Source: Nonomuraea africana (lineage in GTDB: Bacteria > Actinomycetota > Actinomycetes > Streptosporangiales > Streptosporangiaceae). Taken from it: a DNA stretch of 64,000 nucleotides. Made by a program: the position numbers and the translations under genes. Each line of letters opens with the position of its first letter. The first letter of the stretch is position 1. The notes under the pieces were generated by a model. The model worked only from the letters and a program-made list of their open reading frames with translations, had not been told where the DNA came from and did no database searches. This document shows positions 26,227-35,900 of this stretch, piece after piece. Location: positions 2,976,001-3,040,000 of the forward strand of contig NZ_JADBEF010000001.1 of the NCBI RefSeq assembly GCF_014873535.1, written 5' to 3'.

Positions 26227-26928
26227 ATGACATTTGAGCGGATCTTGGAGGCGGCGCGCGTCCTGTTCGCCGCCCGCGGCTACCGCGCCACCTCGATGCG
26301 GGCCATCGCCGACGAGGTGGGCATCACCAAGGCCGCCCTCTACTACCACTTCGACTCCAAGGAGGAGATCCTCCGCCAGCTCACCATTCCGCTACTGGAC
26401 GAACTGGAGGCGGTGCTGGCCGAGGCCGAGTCCGGCGACAGCGCCGAGCAGGTGCGGTGGCGGGCGATCGAGGGCTATGTCGATGTCCACCTGCGCCACC
26501 GCCAGACGCTCACCATGCTGGTCAAGGACATGACACTGCTGGTTCAGGCGCCGATCGCCGACCGCTTCCGCACCGCGATCGCCCTGGCCAACGAGCTGGT
26601 GGCCGGACCGGGCGCCGGGTTCGAGCAGCGGGTGCGCGCCTGCCAGGTGGTCGCCGGGCTGGCCGATCCGGTGGTCCTGTTTCGTGACACACCCGCCGAA
26701 CAGCTGCGCAGCCTGATCCTGGACGGCGCCCGGGCACTGCTGGGCGAACCGGTCATGCCCCGGGCGCGCGGGCGCGCCCGGGGACGCAACGGCGGACGAC
26801 GCGCCATCCTCACCGACGAGCAGGTCACACAGGTGCGCTCCCTGTACGCCGAGGGCTGCAGCGCCGAGGAGATCGCCACCCGTTTCGACGTCTCCCGGGC
26901 CACCATCTATCGCTATCTCAAAATCTAA
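26227..26928 (+). CDS. TetR-family regulator with an extra C-terminal recombinase-type HTH, 233 aa
   Basis: N-terminal Tet[44 protein letters not shown]. The ligand-binding domain runs to about residue 178. After a very basic linker ([16 protein letters not shown], 178-193) there is a second [42 protein letters not shown], which is the Hin/resolvase C-terminal type. Two DNA-binding units in one TetR is unusual. It is divergent from the hydrolase and separated by two direct repeats. The second HTH could bind a different half-site or have been captured from a resolvase gene. Confidence 0.85.
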   Translation: MTFERILEAARVLFAARGYRATSMRAIADEVGITKAALYYHFDSKEEILRQLTIPLLDELEAVLAEAESGDSAEQVRWRAIEGYVDVHLRHRQTLTMLVKDMTLLVQAPIADRFRTAIALANELVAGPGAGFEQRVRACQVVAGLADPVVLFRDTPAEQLRSLILDGARALLGEPVMPRARGRARGRNGGRRAILTDEQVTQVRSLYAEGCSAEEIATRFDVSRATIYRYLKI

Positions 26929-26952
26929 AGATTCTGAGATTTGATTTTGAGA
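26916..26952. terminator. Inverted repeat at the end of tetR
   Basis: TCTCAAAATC (26916-26925) pairs with GATTTTGAGA (26943-26952), with an inner AAATCT/AGATTT pair. It overlaps the last codons and stop of the gene. It is AT-rich for this genome and may act as terminator or protein site. Confidence 0.45.
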
Positions 26953-27019
26953 CGGAAGATCGAGCAGGTGCGCGCCGTACCATCCTCGATTGCCACCCGG
27001 CAGCGTGCTGGCATGTAAG

Positions 27020-27117
27020 CAGCCGCCCGGAGGCCGAGATCCCGGGCACGCCGAATTGGCCACACCGCGGATTCGTTCGCGCAGGACACCGGCGCCCTTC
27101 GCCAGTACTTCGAGCGG
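27020..27117 (-). pseudogene. Remnant of a CMD-family gene 3' end
   Basis: Minus-strand text EVLAKGAGVLRERIRGVANS ACPGSR parallels ELAKSAGATDDTLRDLLRGV AEFGMPRAW of the CMD gene at 17737, and the DNA is visibly similar (GCCGAATTGGCCACACCGCG against GCCGAATTCGGCCACGCCGCG region). Only about 30 codons remain. Confidence 0.5.
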
Positions 27118-27137
27118 TTGAAAGAGGGGACCATCGC

Positions 27138-28148
27138 ATGAAGGCCATCCGTATCCACGAGTTCGGCGGTCCCGACGTCCTGCGGTTGGATGACGTCGAC
27201 GTGCCGGAACCAGGAGACGGCCAGGTGCTGCTCAAGGTCGAGGTGGCCGGCGTCGCCTACGGTGACGTCATGAAGCGGCGCGGCGCCTTCGGCCCCGAAC
27301 TGCCGCTCCCCACCGGGCTCGGCATCGAGGTCGTGGGCACGATCGAACGGTCCGGCCCACGCACCGAAGGGCTCTCGCCCGGCACCAGGGTGGCGGCGTG
27401 GGTCGAGCATGGTTACGCCGAGTACGCCGTCGCGCAGGCGGAGGCGGTCGTCGCGCTGCCGGAGACCATCAGCAGCCGGGACGCTGCCGCGTTGCCCGTG
27501 CATGGTCTCACGGCCTACCAGACGCTCCACGAGGCCGGATCCATCCGCCGCGACGACACGGTCCTCGTGCACGCCGCTGCGGGCGGGGTCGGCACGCTCG
27601 CGGTGCAACTCGCCCGGCTGGCCGGCGCCAAGACCGTCATCGGCACCGCGAGCCGCGCCGACAAGCTCGACCACGCCCGGGCCCTCGGCGCCGACGTCGT
27701 CCTCGACTACACCGCTGACGGCTGGGTGGAGGGCGTCCTGGAGGCCACCGGCGGCCGGGGCGCCGACCTGGTCCTGGAATCCACCGGTGGCGATGTCGTT
27801 CTGCGGAGCCTGCGATGCATGGCGCCGTTCGGCCGCATGGTCACCTATGGGGCAGCCGGCGGCACTCCTGACACGTTCCCCAGCATGTCGCTGATGGACC
27901 GCAACCTGTCGATCATCGGCTACTCCCTCATGGGCTGGATGCGACACCCGAAGCGCACCGCGCAGGCCATCGGGCAACTGACGGATCATCTCGCCACGGG
28001 CGCGCTGAAGGTCTCCGTCGGCGCGGTCCTGCCGCTGGAGGCGGCGGCTGAGGCGCACCGAGCGATCGAAGAGCGCCGGACGATCGGCAAGACCCTGCTC
28101 CTGCCGCACGAGCAGCCGCCGACCGGCCGGACACCGGCCAGGCCATAG
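27138..28148 (+). CDS. Zinc-independent quinone oxidoreductase-type MDR protein, 336 aa
   Basis: Medium-chain dehydrogenase/reductase that uses NADPH to reduce quinones or enones. MKAIRIHEFGGPDVLRLDDV is the standard N-terminus; the nucleotide site is VLVHAAAGGVGTLAVQLARL (AxxGxG); DLVLESTGGDVVLRSLRCMA and ERRTIGKTLLLP complete the fold. The structural- and catalytic-zinc cysteines of alcohol dehydrogenases are missing, as in QOR enzymes. GAGGGGA lies before the ATG. A proline-rich C-terminal tail extends past the usual end. It may serve in redox detoxification with the neighbouring regulators, but no operon link is seen. Confidence 0.9.
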   Translation: MKAIRIHEFGGPDVLRLDDVDVPEPGDGQVLLKVEVAGVAYGDVMKRRGAFGPELPLPTGLGIEVVGTIERSGPRTEGLSPGTRVAAWVEHGYAEYAVAQAEAVVALPETISSRDAAALPVHGLTAYQTLHEAGSIRRDDTVLVHAAAGGVGTLAVQLARLAGAKTVIGTASRADKLDHARALGADVVLDYTADGWVEGVLEATGGRGADLVLESTGGDVVLRSLRCMAPFGRMVTYGAAGGTPDTFPSMSLMDRNLSIIGYSLMGWMRHPKRTAQAIGQLTDHLATGALKVSVGAVLPLEAAAEAHRAIEERRTIGKTLLLPHEQPPTGRTPARP

Positions 28149-28694
28149 CCAACGAACCACACCGTGAAGGCCTGGACCTCCTATAGCTAACGGTGAGCCG
28201 CCATCGCACCAATCCTGCGGGCCGCTCTGACAATATGCGAAGAGTTAGCTATCGGTTGCAGCACGTAGCTATCTCAGGTGGTGCATGCCTTCCGGTAACC
28301 CCCTTGGACTTCTCGATGGTGATCGGGGTCCCAGCCGCCCTCGTCCAGCGTCCACGCGCTGATCAGCGAAAACCGAGCCCCCCGTTGATGTTCTGGCGCC
28401 GGACGACGTGCAGGAGTGGGCCCTCGACGGGGCAGCCGAGCGTGCGGGAGTCAGCCAGCCTGACGCGGAGGCGGAGATCGTCGTGCTCCGCGCGGGCGGG
28501 GCGGCCGGCCGCGCGGTGCTTAGCGGCGAAGATGGTGTGCTGTTCGTTCTCCGCTGGTCTGACCTGGTCGTTGAGTAGAGGCGCGGGCACTACCAGGGGC
28601 GTTCACGAGTGTGGTTGAGCGGCGACGATGACGCCCTGGTGAAGATCGCTCCCCGAGACGGTCGTGATCGTTTCCCAGCCGAGCTCCCTAGGGT
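28149..28694. other. Intergenic stretch with an inverted repeat and a coding remnant
   Basis: ATAGCTAAC (28184-28192) and GTTAGCTAT (28244-28252) form an inverted repeat with about 50 bases between. Further on, a plus-strand frame without start codon (about 28360-28578) reads DVLAPDDVQEWALDGAAERA, AEIVVLRAGGAAGRAVLSGE and VLFVLRWSDLVVE to TAG 28576-28578, probably the end of a lost gene. Confidence 0.45.
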
Positions 28695-29333
28695 TCAGCG
28701 TGCTGCGTCGGGCATGCGGACCGTTATGTACGGATGCGGTTGCTCCAGCCACTCGCTGGTCAGCCTTGCTCCTGTGGTCTGGTCGATGACCGCGAGCATG
28801 GCGGCTTGCCAGTCGTAGTCCTCGTCGCGTTCCTCGAACTCGACAAAGAAGTCCGTCATCGCCTGCAGTTGCGGCCATTGGCCGATGCCGGCATGGTCTT
28901 CCGGGCGCCCGGGGCCGAACGCGTCGATCGTCAGGATGAGCTCGCCTCCGGTCGCGAAGCTCAGCCGGTTATGGGCGTTGACGTTCCACCAGGCGCTGTA
29001 GGCCCGCGCTTCCTGACTGAGTCGCCGAAGCACGGCGGGGGTTGATCCGAGGTAGTCGCCCTCCACGAGCATGGCGGCGGATCCGCACCAATCGGCGAAC
29101 ACGGGATTGTCGGTGTCGTAGGGGAGCATGACGGCTCTGGGAAGCGCCGGCTCATGGAGCCGATGCGGCGCAGCTCCGCTGAGCCGGGCGGCGAGCTGGT
29201 TCAGAGGGAGCGTTTGTCCGCTGTCTGGGACCACTACGGTCCAGCACATGGCCACGTCGAGCCATGGCTGGCTGGAGCGGAGTTGCCGGTAGTGCTCGCG
29301 CAGGTCGGCAGTCGGGGGCTGTCCGGTGTTCAC
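28695..29333 (-). CDS. Hypothetical protein resembling DUF6461, 212 aa
   Basis: I take GTG 29333 as start because AAAGGAG lies nine bases upstream. Recognisable segments: WTVVVPDSGQTLPLNQLAAR, AMLVEGDYLGSTPAVLRRLS, AWWNVNAHNRLSFATGGELI and LTIDAFGPGRPEDHAG. The order E-x-G/D-x-x-G...LRRLS...(F/W)WNVN...G-x-(L/V)-(I/V) resembles DUF6461 proteins, which have no known function and are widespread in actinobacteria. The assignment is from memory of the pattern and moderate. The protein is soluble. Its 5' end is next to a peptidase remnant on the other strand. Confidence 0.65.
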   Translation of the reverse strand: MNTGQPPTADLREHYRQLRSSQPWLDVAMCWTVVVPDSGQTLPLNQLAARLSGAAPHRLHEPALPRAVMLPYDTDNPVFADWCGSAAMLVEGDYLGSTPAVLRRLSQEARAYSAWWNVNAHNRLSFATGGELILTIDAFGPGRPEDHAGIGQWPQLQAMTDFFVEFEERDEDYDWQAAMLAVIDQTTGARLTSEWLEQPHPYITVRMPDAAR

Positions 29334-29359
29334 GCATTGCTCCTTTGCTCCTTCGGTTT

Positions 29360-29656
29360 CCCGCAGGACGGCTACCAGCGCACCGACTTCAGCGGCAACG
29401 ACCTGTGCTACTGCCTGGGCAACACCACGCGCGCCAGCTCGTCCGACGACCGCATCCACATCAACTGCTACATGCGCCACGGCGCCAGCGGCGATCCTGG
29501 TTGCAGGACTTGCAGGTGGCCCGGGGCTGGGGCTACATCATCGGCGCCTACAGCCACCGCGACTTCGCCGACGGGGCTCCCACCAACATCATCGCGAAGT
29601 CGGCGAACCACGGCGACGGCGCCATCAACGTCTTCAACGACGTCTCGGTCCGCTGA
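29360..29656 (+). pseudogene. C-terminal fragment of a secreted trypsin-like serine peptidase, frameshifted
   Basis: The first frame reads QDGYQRTDFSGNDLCYCLGN and INCYMRHGASGD. One base shift leads to WLQDLQVARGWGYIIGAYSH, then TNIIAKSANHGDGAINVFND to a stop at 29656. MRHGASG(D)PWL is the nucleophile loop of the S1 family (usual GASGGPW), and the GYI-G-x-x-SH strand follows as expected. No start or N-terminal half is present on this strand. Confidence 0.55.
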
Positions 29657-29665
29657 TCCCGTCTC

Positions 29666-29851
29666 TCAGCCGGGGTCTGCCTCACGCATGCGTTCGGTGG
29701 TCCAGTAGGACGCGACGTCCTCGGGAGCACGATCGTTCCACGATCCTGGGGCGGCGCGCTCAGGATCGCTCGGACGAATGATCACCATGGCCATCGCCGC
29801 CAGCACGAGCGCGGCGGCGATGGCCGACAACGCGCCTGCTCGTCGGCTCAT
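29666..29851 (-). pseudogene. N-terminal fragment of a secreted serine peptidase proprotein, 61 aa
   Basis: MSRRAGALSAIAAALVLAAM is a signal peptide; after a short linker comes EDVASYWTTERMREADPG and a stop. The (V/A)-x-x-YWT-x-ERM-x-x-A motif is common in propeptides of actinobacterial trypsin-like peptidases. The ATG overlaps the stop of the upstream membrane-protein gene (ATGA). It ends only nine bases from the opposite-strand peptidase C-terminus, suggesting a rearranged single gene. Confidence 0.5.
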
Positions 29852-30651
29852 GCCTCCAACGTAGTCTGGGCGGCCGGTTGGTGGCGTGGGGCGGCAAGGT
29901 CGTGGGCGGAGCGGGCCAGCCAGATCATGATCAGGACGCTCGAGACCACACCGAGAGCCTCGACGGCGCTTCCCTCGTCCGGGAACGGCAATGCCGCCAG
30001 TACCAGAAAGATCGGCGCCACCAGGGCGGCGATACCGTACGCGACGGTCGCCGTCCCCCAGCGGTCGTCGTACCCTTGGGCCCGCAGGACCAGCGCCGTC
30101 CAGGCCAGGCCTGCCAGGCCGCAGATCAGCTCCGCCCCATCCGGGACGGGCCAGCCGACGAGGTCGAGTACGCCGATGACGGTGAAACCGCCGTACCCCA
30201 GCACCCCCGCGCCCCGCGTGTACTGCCGGTCGCGGCCCAGCACCCGCATGAACAGCAGCACGACCACCCACATCGCCGCAGAGTCGATCACCGTCGCATC
30301 TGCCCACATCGACGACGCGGTGACGTGGAGCAGCCACGTCGTAGCTGTCGCGACGTAGAGCGCCACGCGCAACCGCAGGGTGTTCCGGTCCTGCTGGGGC
30401 GGCGGCCCCGCCAGCGGCCCGCGCAGGATCTGCCAGATCCCCCATGCCCAGGACAGCCCGGCCAGGACCAGGAGGAGCAGGTTCTGCCCTGTCGCCGCGA
30501 CGCCTTCGGTCACGGTCGCGAACAGCGTCAGCCACCACAACGGGCCGAGGCTGCCAGAGATCAGGGCGACGACGACGGCGACCGTCAGCGCGGCGCCGTA
30601 CAGACCGGTGACGAGCAGGGCGGGCAGGGCTGAACGGTGACGACGTAACAC
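29848..30651 (-). CDS. Polytopic membrane protein of unknown function, 267 aa
   Basis: Seven or eight hydrophobic helices spread over the whole length (ALLVTGLYGAALTVAVVVAL, LWWLTLFATVTEGVAATGQN, AGLSWAWGIWQILRGPL, VALYVATATTWLLHVTASSM, and so on). No conserved transporter or enzyme motif stands out. A short soluble tail ends PRHQPAAQTTLEA. The start at 30651 is the first before the basic MLRRHRSALP segment. It is translationally coupled to the peptidase fragment downstream. Confidence 0.7.
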   Translation of the reverse strand: MLRRHRSALPALLVTGLYGAALTVAVVVALISGSLGPLWWLTLFATVTEGVAATGQNLLLLVLAGLSWAWGIWQILRGPLAGPPPQQDRNTLRLRVALYVATATTWLLHVTASSMWADATVIDSAAMWVVVLLFMRVLGRDRQYTRGAGVLGYGGFTVIGVLDLVGWPVPDGAELICGLAGLAWTALVLRAQGYDDRWGTATVAYGIAALVAPIFLVLAALPFPDEGSAVEALGVVSSVLIMIWLARSAHDLAAPRHQPAAQTTLEA

Positions 30652-30857
30652 GGGACGCTTCCTGGGGGGTCGGAGGGGATGGGAGCGAACGCCTCACCCT
30701 ACAATCGATCAAGAGGAGTGGCGCCAGACGGAGGGCGTGCGTCCGTGGGCGCGTTTGAACGCCACGCCTACCAGGTGGTCGGGGGGATCGGCTACTGACT
30801 TCCGCTGGGCGGTCACCATCGAGCCTTGGGCGACGCCCATCAGGCGCCCCGCCTTAA

Positions 30858-30968
30858 AGGCACAAGCAACGCCGCGTCCGCGCCGTGTGGCAGCAGAAGG
30901 CAGCCCAGGCCGACAAGGCACGAGTGGCCCGCATGATGGCGTACATGGAGAGCCAGCGCGAGCAGTGA
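30858..30968 (+). pseudogene. Antitoxin C-terminal remnant
   Basis: After TAA at 30855 the frame reads RHKQRRVRAVWQQKAAQADK ARVARMMAYMESQREQ and stops at 30966-30968, overlapping the GTG of the PIN frame (GTGA). The position and basic/helical composition fit the end of a type II antitoxin whose 5' part is gone. Confidence 0.45.
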
Positions 30969-31232
30969 CTATCCACTCCCCCACCCCCTACATTCTCGAC
31001 ACCGGCGTCCTCATCGAGATCGCCCGCGGCGACAGCGACCTCATCGGCCTGGTCCAGGGCTACGACGCCATCGGCCAGCCGATGGTCGTGCCCGCCCTCG
31101 CCATCACCGGCGCCTCCCTCGACGTCCGCAGTGACGAAGCCGACGACCTCCTGGCGGGACTGGACCTGCTGCCCGAGGTCACCATCGCTCCCCTCAACGG
31201 CGCAGAACAAGCCAGCGCCAGGGCGAGGAAGG
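30965..31232 (+). pseudogene. Truncated PIN-domain (VapC-like) toxin
   Basis: GTG 30965 opens VTIHSPTPYILDTGVLIEIA, with the first catalytic Asp in ILDTGVL; MVVPALAITGASLDV and DLLAGLDLLPEVTIAPLNGA follow. At about 31232 the coding signal ends and the sequence becomes an inverted, unrelated minus-strand frame (VPISTVFPVENLAQVASWVT). The C-terminal acidic residues of the PIN active site are lost, so it is inactive. The bases from 31233 to 32006 hold only short decayed frames. Confidence 0.55.
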
Positions 31233-32006
31233 CAGGCAGGTCCATCATGTCCGGTGTCAGCCGGACCTCGGGGCCCAGACCACTTTCGGGGACGGCGGGC
31301 AGGAGCGTCAGCGACGCGCTGGCGGCGAAGTCGGTGACCCAGCTGGCCACCTGGGCGAGGTTTTCCACGGGAAACACCGTAGAGATCGGCACTGACAGTT
31401 CCAGTCTGATCGCGGAGCGTACTGCCTGGTTCGGAACAGATCAGGCGGCGTGCTCGCCCAGCCGCTCGCTCGCGGCGTCGGGCAGGCGGCGGCGCTCGGC
31501 CAGTTCCTCGCGCATGGCGCGGGTCTCCATACAGGTCCTCGCCGTCGGCGATCAGGTCCAGAACAAGCCCTGAGGGTGGCACCGACGCGCGGGCGTGGCT
31601 GGCCATCCTTCCTCCCGGCGGGCCCCGCGGCCGGCAAGACTGGCATTCAGTGGATCGCTTCCGGCATCGGCCGGCGACCCAGGCCTTTTGCGGCTCGTTG
31701 TGCACCTCGTGGGAGGCTCTGGCTGGGCACAACCACAGCCGGAAGCGGTCCGGCTCGGTTCTGCGACCGTAGCTCTCGATCTCTATGGTTGGCCGAGGCA
31801 TCCAGAGGTCGCCCGCTGACTGTCAGGATGATCACACCGAACGGAGGAAAACTGATCGTGTTACGTCGGCTCTTTCGCTGGCGCCCGCAAGCCGCACCGC
31901 CCCTGGTCTCGACCTGCCGCCTGCAGACCCGCCAACAGAAGAACCGCCAGCGTGGCTAGCTAGACGACGAGACCGAACGCGCCGCCTTCATGGACCTGAT
32001 GACTAA

Positions 32007-32225
32007 TTGCCAGACCAACGGCATCCAGAACTTCCGCATGTGCGACCGCGGCTGCTGGCCTGCATCGACCTGACCCAGCAGGAAGCCGAGCGCGTACGGG
32101 CTTTTCGCCGTCTGCTGGCGCTGGGGTGGTTCCTCATGCTCGGCCCCGACGGGCCCGCCACACCCCACAACCCCGTGGGCACCTTGGAACGCCAGGCCGA
32201 ACGAGTTCTGCACCTGCTCGGCTGA
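32007..32225 (+). CDS. Short hypothetical frame, 72 aa, probably a fragment
   Basis: The stretch LLACIDLTQQEAERVRAFRR and LLALGWFLMLGPDGPATPHN reads protein-like to TGA 32223-32225. The first 15 residues do not, and no ribosome site precedes the ATG, so this is likely the 3' part of a broken gene. Confidence 0.35.
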   Translation: MPDQRHPELPHVRPRLLACIDLTQQEAERVRAFRRLLALGWFLMLGPDGPATPHNPVGTLERQAERVLHLLG

Positions 32226-32294
32226 CACCGGTCACGGCGGCCGCCGGCGAGAGGGAACGGGCCGCCGGACCCGACCGCAGGGAGGCGTGAGTGA

Positions 32295-32322
32295 GCCCGG
32301 GGCAGGTCCGCCCGCCCCGGGC
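32295..32322. terminator. Bidirectional hairpin terminator
   Basis: GCCCGGGGC (32295-32303) pairs perfectly with GCCCCGGGC (32314-32322). It lies between the converging ends at 32225 and 32352. Confidence 0.65.
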
Positions 32323-32351
32323 TGTCCCTCGCGATTCTTACTTGCGGTTTC

Positions 32352-32777
32352 TTACTTGTAGTTCTGGACCCGCACGTAGGCGGCGCAGTTGACGGCCGAC
32401 ACGCGGACGTCATAGAAGCGCGACGGGTTGAGCCCTGTGATGTCGGTGGATCTCCGGTACGGGAACGCCCACCGGCCGCCGAAGTAGCGCTCCGACCCGG
32501 TGGTCCGGTCGGTGTACCAGAAGTGCAGGTAGCACGCCGCCGCGGTCGCCGAGTTGTACTTCACGTGGAGCCAGCCCTCGGGGTTGTGCGGCTCGATGCT
32601 GCCGGACCGCGATCCGGCCTGGTTGACGACGCAGTCGAGGACGACGTAGCTGGGGGCGCACCAGCGCCACCCCCAGGGTTCGGCACTGGCCGGCGCCGGG
32701 CCGGCGGCGAACAGCGCCGTGGCGGCTAAGAGCGACGTCGCGAGCACGACCAGGGCTCGCTTGATGCGGTTGTTCAT
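32352..32777 (-). CDS. Small secreted protein, 141 aa
   Basis: MNNRIKRALVVLATSLLAAT to ...APASA is a signal peptide of about 32 residues. The mature part of about 110 residues has four cysteines (WRWCAPSYV, VLDCVVNQ, AACYLHF, VNCAAYV) that could form two disulfides, and many aromatic residues (EGWLHVKYNSATAAACYLHF WYTDRTTGSERYFGG), suggesting a beta-sandwich binding domain. Family not recognised. GGGGAGAG precedes the ATG at 32777. It is divergent from the second STAND-WD40 gene, with 177 bases between the two starts. Confidence 0.75.
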   Translation of the reverse strand: MNNRIKRALVVLATSLLAATALFAAGPAPASAEPWGWRWCAPSYVVLDCVVNQAGSRSGSIEPHNPEGWLHVKYNSATAAACYLHFWYTDRTTGSERYFGGRWAFPYRRSTDITGLNPSRFYDVRVSAVNCAAYVRVQNYK

Positions 32778-32954
32778 TTCTCTCCCCGTGCTGTCGGCCT
32801 GCTTCGTGAGCAGGTTGTGGCTGCTGGACAAGGCCAGTGAAAGCGGCTTGCGGGGTGTGCGACCACCGGCCGGGGAATCTCCGCACAAGCTCGCACAGGA
32901 TTCATGAGTCCGTCACACTTGGGGCGATGTTGCGCCAGCTCCACGGAGGGTGGC

Positions 32955-35900
32955 ATGACCGATGGTTCAGATCAGGACGTCGCCCGGCCCGACCCTGACC
33001 GGGTCGTCACTCGTGAGGATCTGGCCCGCGAGCTGACGCTGCTGCGCAACACGGCCCGGAAGACGATCAGGGAGCTGGGCAAGGCCGTCGACATGCCGTA
33101 CGGCACGCTCGGCGGGTGGTTCCGCGGGGCGAACGTGCCGCTCGCCTCGCAAACCGATCAGTACGAGAAGGTCCTCATCACGTGCGGCGTCACGGAACCG
33201 GAAGCGCGCGAGCGGTGGGTGCTGGCGCTGCTGCGGGTACGGCGAGCCCCAGGCCCACGGCCGAACGACCATGTGCCGCCCTACCGGGGGCTGGAGTGTT
33301 TCCGACCGGAGGACGCCGACTGGTTCTTCGGACGGCAGGAGCTGACCCGGCGGCTGGTCGACCAGATGTCGCCGGGGCTGACCATGGTGGTGGGGCCGTC
33401 GGGGTCGGGCAAGTCGTCGCTGTTACGCGCCGGGCTGATTCCCGCGTTGCCGTCCTGGGTGCTGCTGACCCCCGGCGAACGCCCGTTCCCTGAGCCGGCG
33501 GACGGGGTGGTGATCGTCGACCAGTTCGAGGAGATCTTCACCGCCGACATGCCGGACGGCGACCGGCTGCGGTTCGTCGGCGAGCTGGCGGACCTGGCGG
33601 GCACGACTCCGGTCGTGGTCGGCATGCGGGCGGACTTCTACCCGCACGCGTTGCGCTACCCGGCGTTGGCGAGCGCCTTGCAGTCCCGCCAGCTCGTGGT
33701 CGGCCCGATGACGGAAAGCCAGCTGCGGCAGGCCATCGAGGGGCCGGCCCGCCACGCCCGCGTCGACATCGACACCGGCCTGGTCGAGCTGCTCCTGCGT
33801 GAGATCACCCCGCACGAGGCGGGCGCGCTCCCGCTGCTGTCCCACACGCTCCTGGCCACCTGGGAGAACTGCCATGGCCGCAGGATGACCGTGGAACACT
33901 ACCGGGCCAGCGGCGGTCTGCAGGCAGCGGTGGCCACCACCGCCGAGTCCGTCTACGCCGAGCTCACGGCCGACCAGCAGGAGCTGGCCAGGCAGCTGTT
34001 CCTGCGGCTGACCCACCTCGGCACCGACACCGCCGACACCCGGCGCAAAGTGAGGCGGGACGAGCTGGCCGACGAGGTCGAGCCGGTGCTCGACCACTTC
34101 GTGGAGCGCCGGCTGCTGACCGTGGACGCGGACACCGTGCAGATCAGCCATGAGGCCCTGCTGTCCGCCTGGCCACGGCTGCGGTCATGGATCGACGCGG
34201 ACCGGGCTGGGCTGCGTGTGTTCCGGCAGCTCACCAGGGCCGCCCGATTATGGGAGTCCAGCGAACGCGACTCCGGCGTGCTCTACCGGGGCGGGCAGTT
34301 GGTGGCGGCGCGGGAATGGGCCGGCGATCCGGCGCACCGCGCCCAGCTGAACCCGCTGGAGCAGCGGTTTCTCGACGTGAGCGTCCAGCAGCACCGCCGG
34401 AGGAACCGCCACCTCTACCAGTTGCTGACGGCGCTGGCCGTGCTTGCCGTACTCGCCGGCGGCCTGGCCGCCTACTCCCAGTGGAAACGTGTCGAAGCCG
34501 ACCAGGCGCGGGACGTGGCGATCTCCAGGACCATGACGATGACGGCGGCACGGCTGCGGGGCACCGATCCCGTGCTCGCCGCCCAGCTGGCGGTGGCCGC
34601 CCATCGCATCGCGCCGACACTCGAGGCGCGGTCCGGACTCGTGGAGGTCGCCGGCGCGCCCGCGGTCACCCGGCTGGTCCGTCCGGGCCGGGCGCTCCAG
34701 GCGGTGACCGTCTCCCCGTCGGGACGGCTGCTGGCCGCCGCGGGCGCGGCCGTCACCGACAGCACCGTGCTGCTGTGGGACCTGACCGACCCGCGCCGCC
34801 CCACACGGGTCGGCGCCCCGCTCACCGGCCACGCCGGCCCCATCTACGCGGTTGCGTTCAGCCCGGACGGCCGCGTCCTGGCCACCGGCGGCAAGGACCG
34901 CACCGTCCGCCTCTGGAACGTCGCCGACCCCGCGCACCCGCGGCCGCTGGGCGGCCCGGTGAGCGGCCCGGCCGACACCGTCTACGCGCTCGACTTCAGC
35001 CCCGGCGGGCAGGCCCTGGCCATCGGCAGCCGCGACGGCACGATCCGGCTCCTGGACCTGCGGACATCCACGCTCGGGCCCCCGCTCACCGGCCCCGAAG
35101 GCGCGGTCCGCGCTATCGCGTTCCGGCCCGACGGGCGGGTGCTGGCCGCGGGCAACGGCACCGGCACGGCCGGCGCGCTACAGCTGTGGGACACCAGCGA
35201 CCCCACTGCCGTCAGGCGCGCCGGGCCGCCGCTGGCACTGCCGAGCCGGGTGAACGCCATCGCCTACCACGACAAACTGGTCGCCGTCGGCAGCAACGAC
35301 GGTTCCGTGCGGCTGTGGGACACGACCCGCGCCGACCGGCCGCAGCCGTTCGGGCAACCGCTGGTCGCCGAGGTCAGCGTGTGGATCAACGTGGTCTCCT
35401 TCAGCGCGGACGGCCGGCTGCTCGGAGTCGGGAGCGCGGACAACACCGCCCGGGTGTGGGACGTGGCCACCGGGCGGGTCGTCAGCGCCCTGCCGCACCC
35501 CGAGCCGGTGACCGCCGTGCAGTTCAGGAACGGCGACCGCCTCGTCATCACCAACGGGGCCGACGGCGTGACCAGGGTGTGGGACCTGCCGGGTCCGGTG
35601 ATCGAAGCCACCGAGCACCCGATCGACAACGTGGCCTTCCGCGCGGGCTCCACCCTGCTGGCCGCCGCCGCGGGTGACATCAGGCTCTGGGACGTGGCCG
35701 GACGCCGGCCCGTGCCGGTGAGCCCGCCGCTGACCGCGCCTCCGCCGTACGACAGGATGGGCAGCACGGTCGCCGTCAGCCCGGACGGGCGCACGCTGGC
35801 AGGCAGCACCCGCCTCGGCAACGCCGTGCTCGTGTGGGACATCACCGATCCGCGGCGGCCGGTTCGCCGCGCATCCCTGCTCGGGCCGACCGCGCTCATC

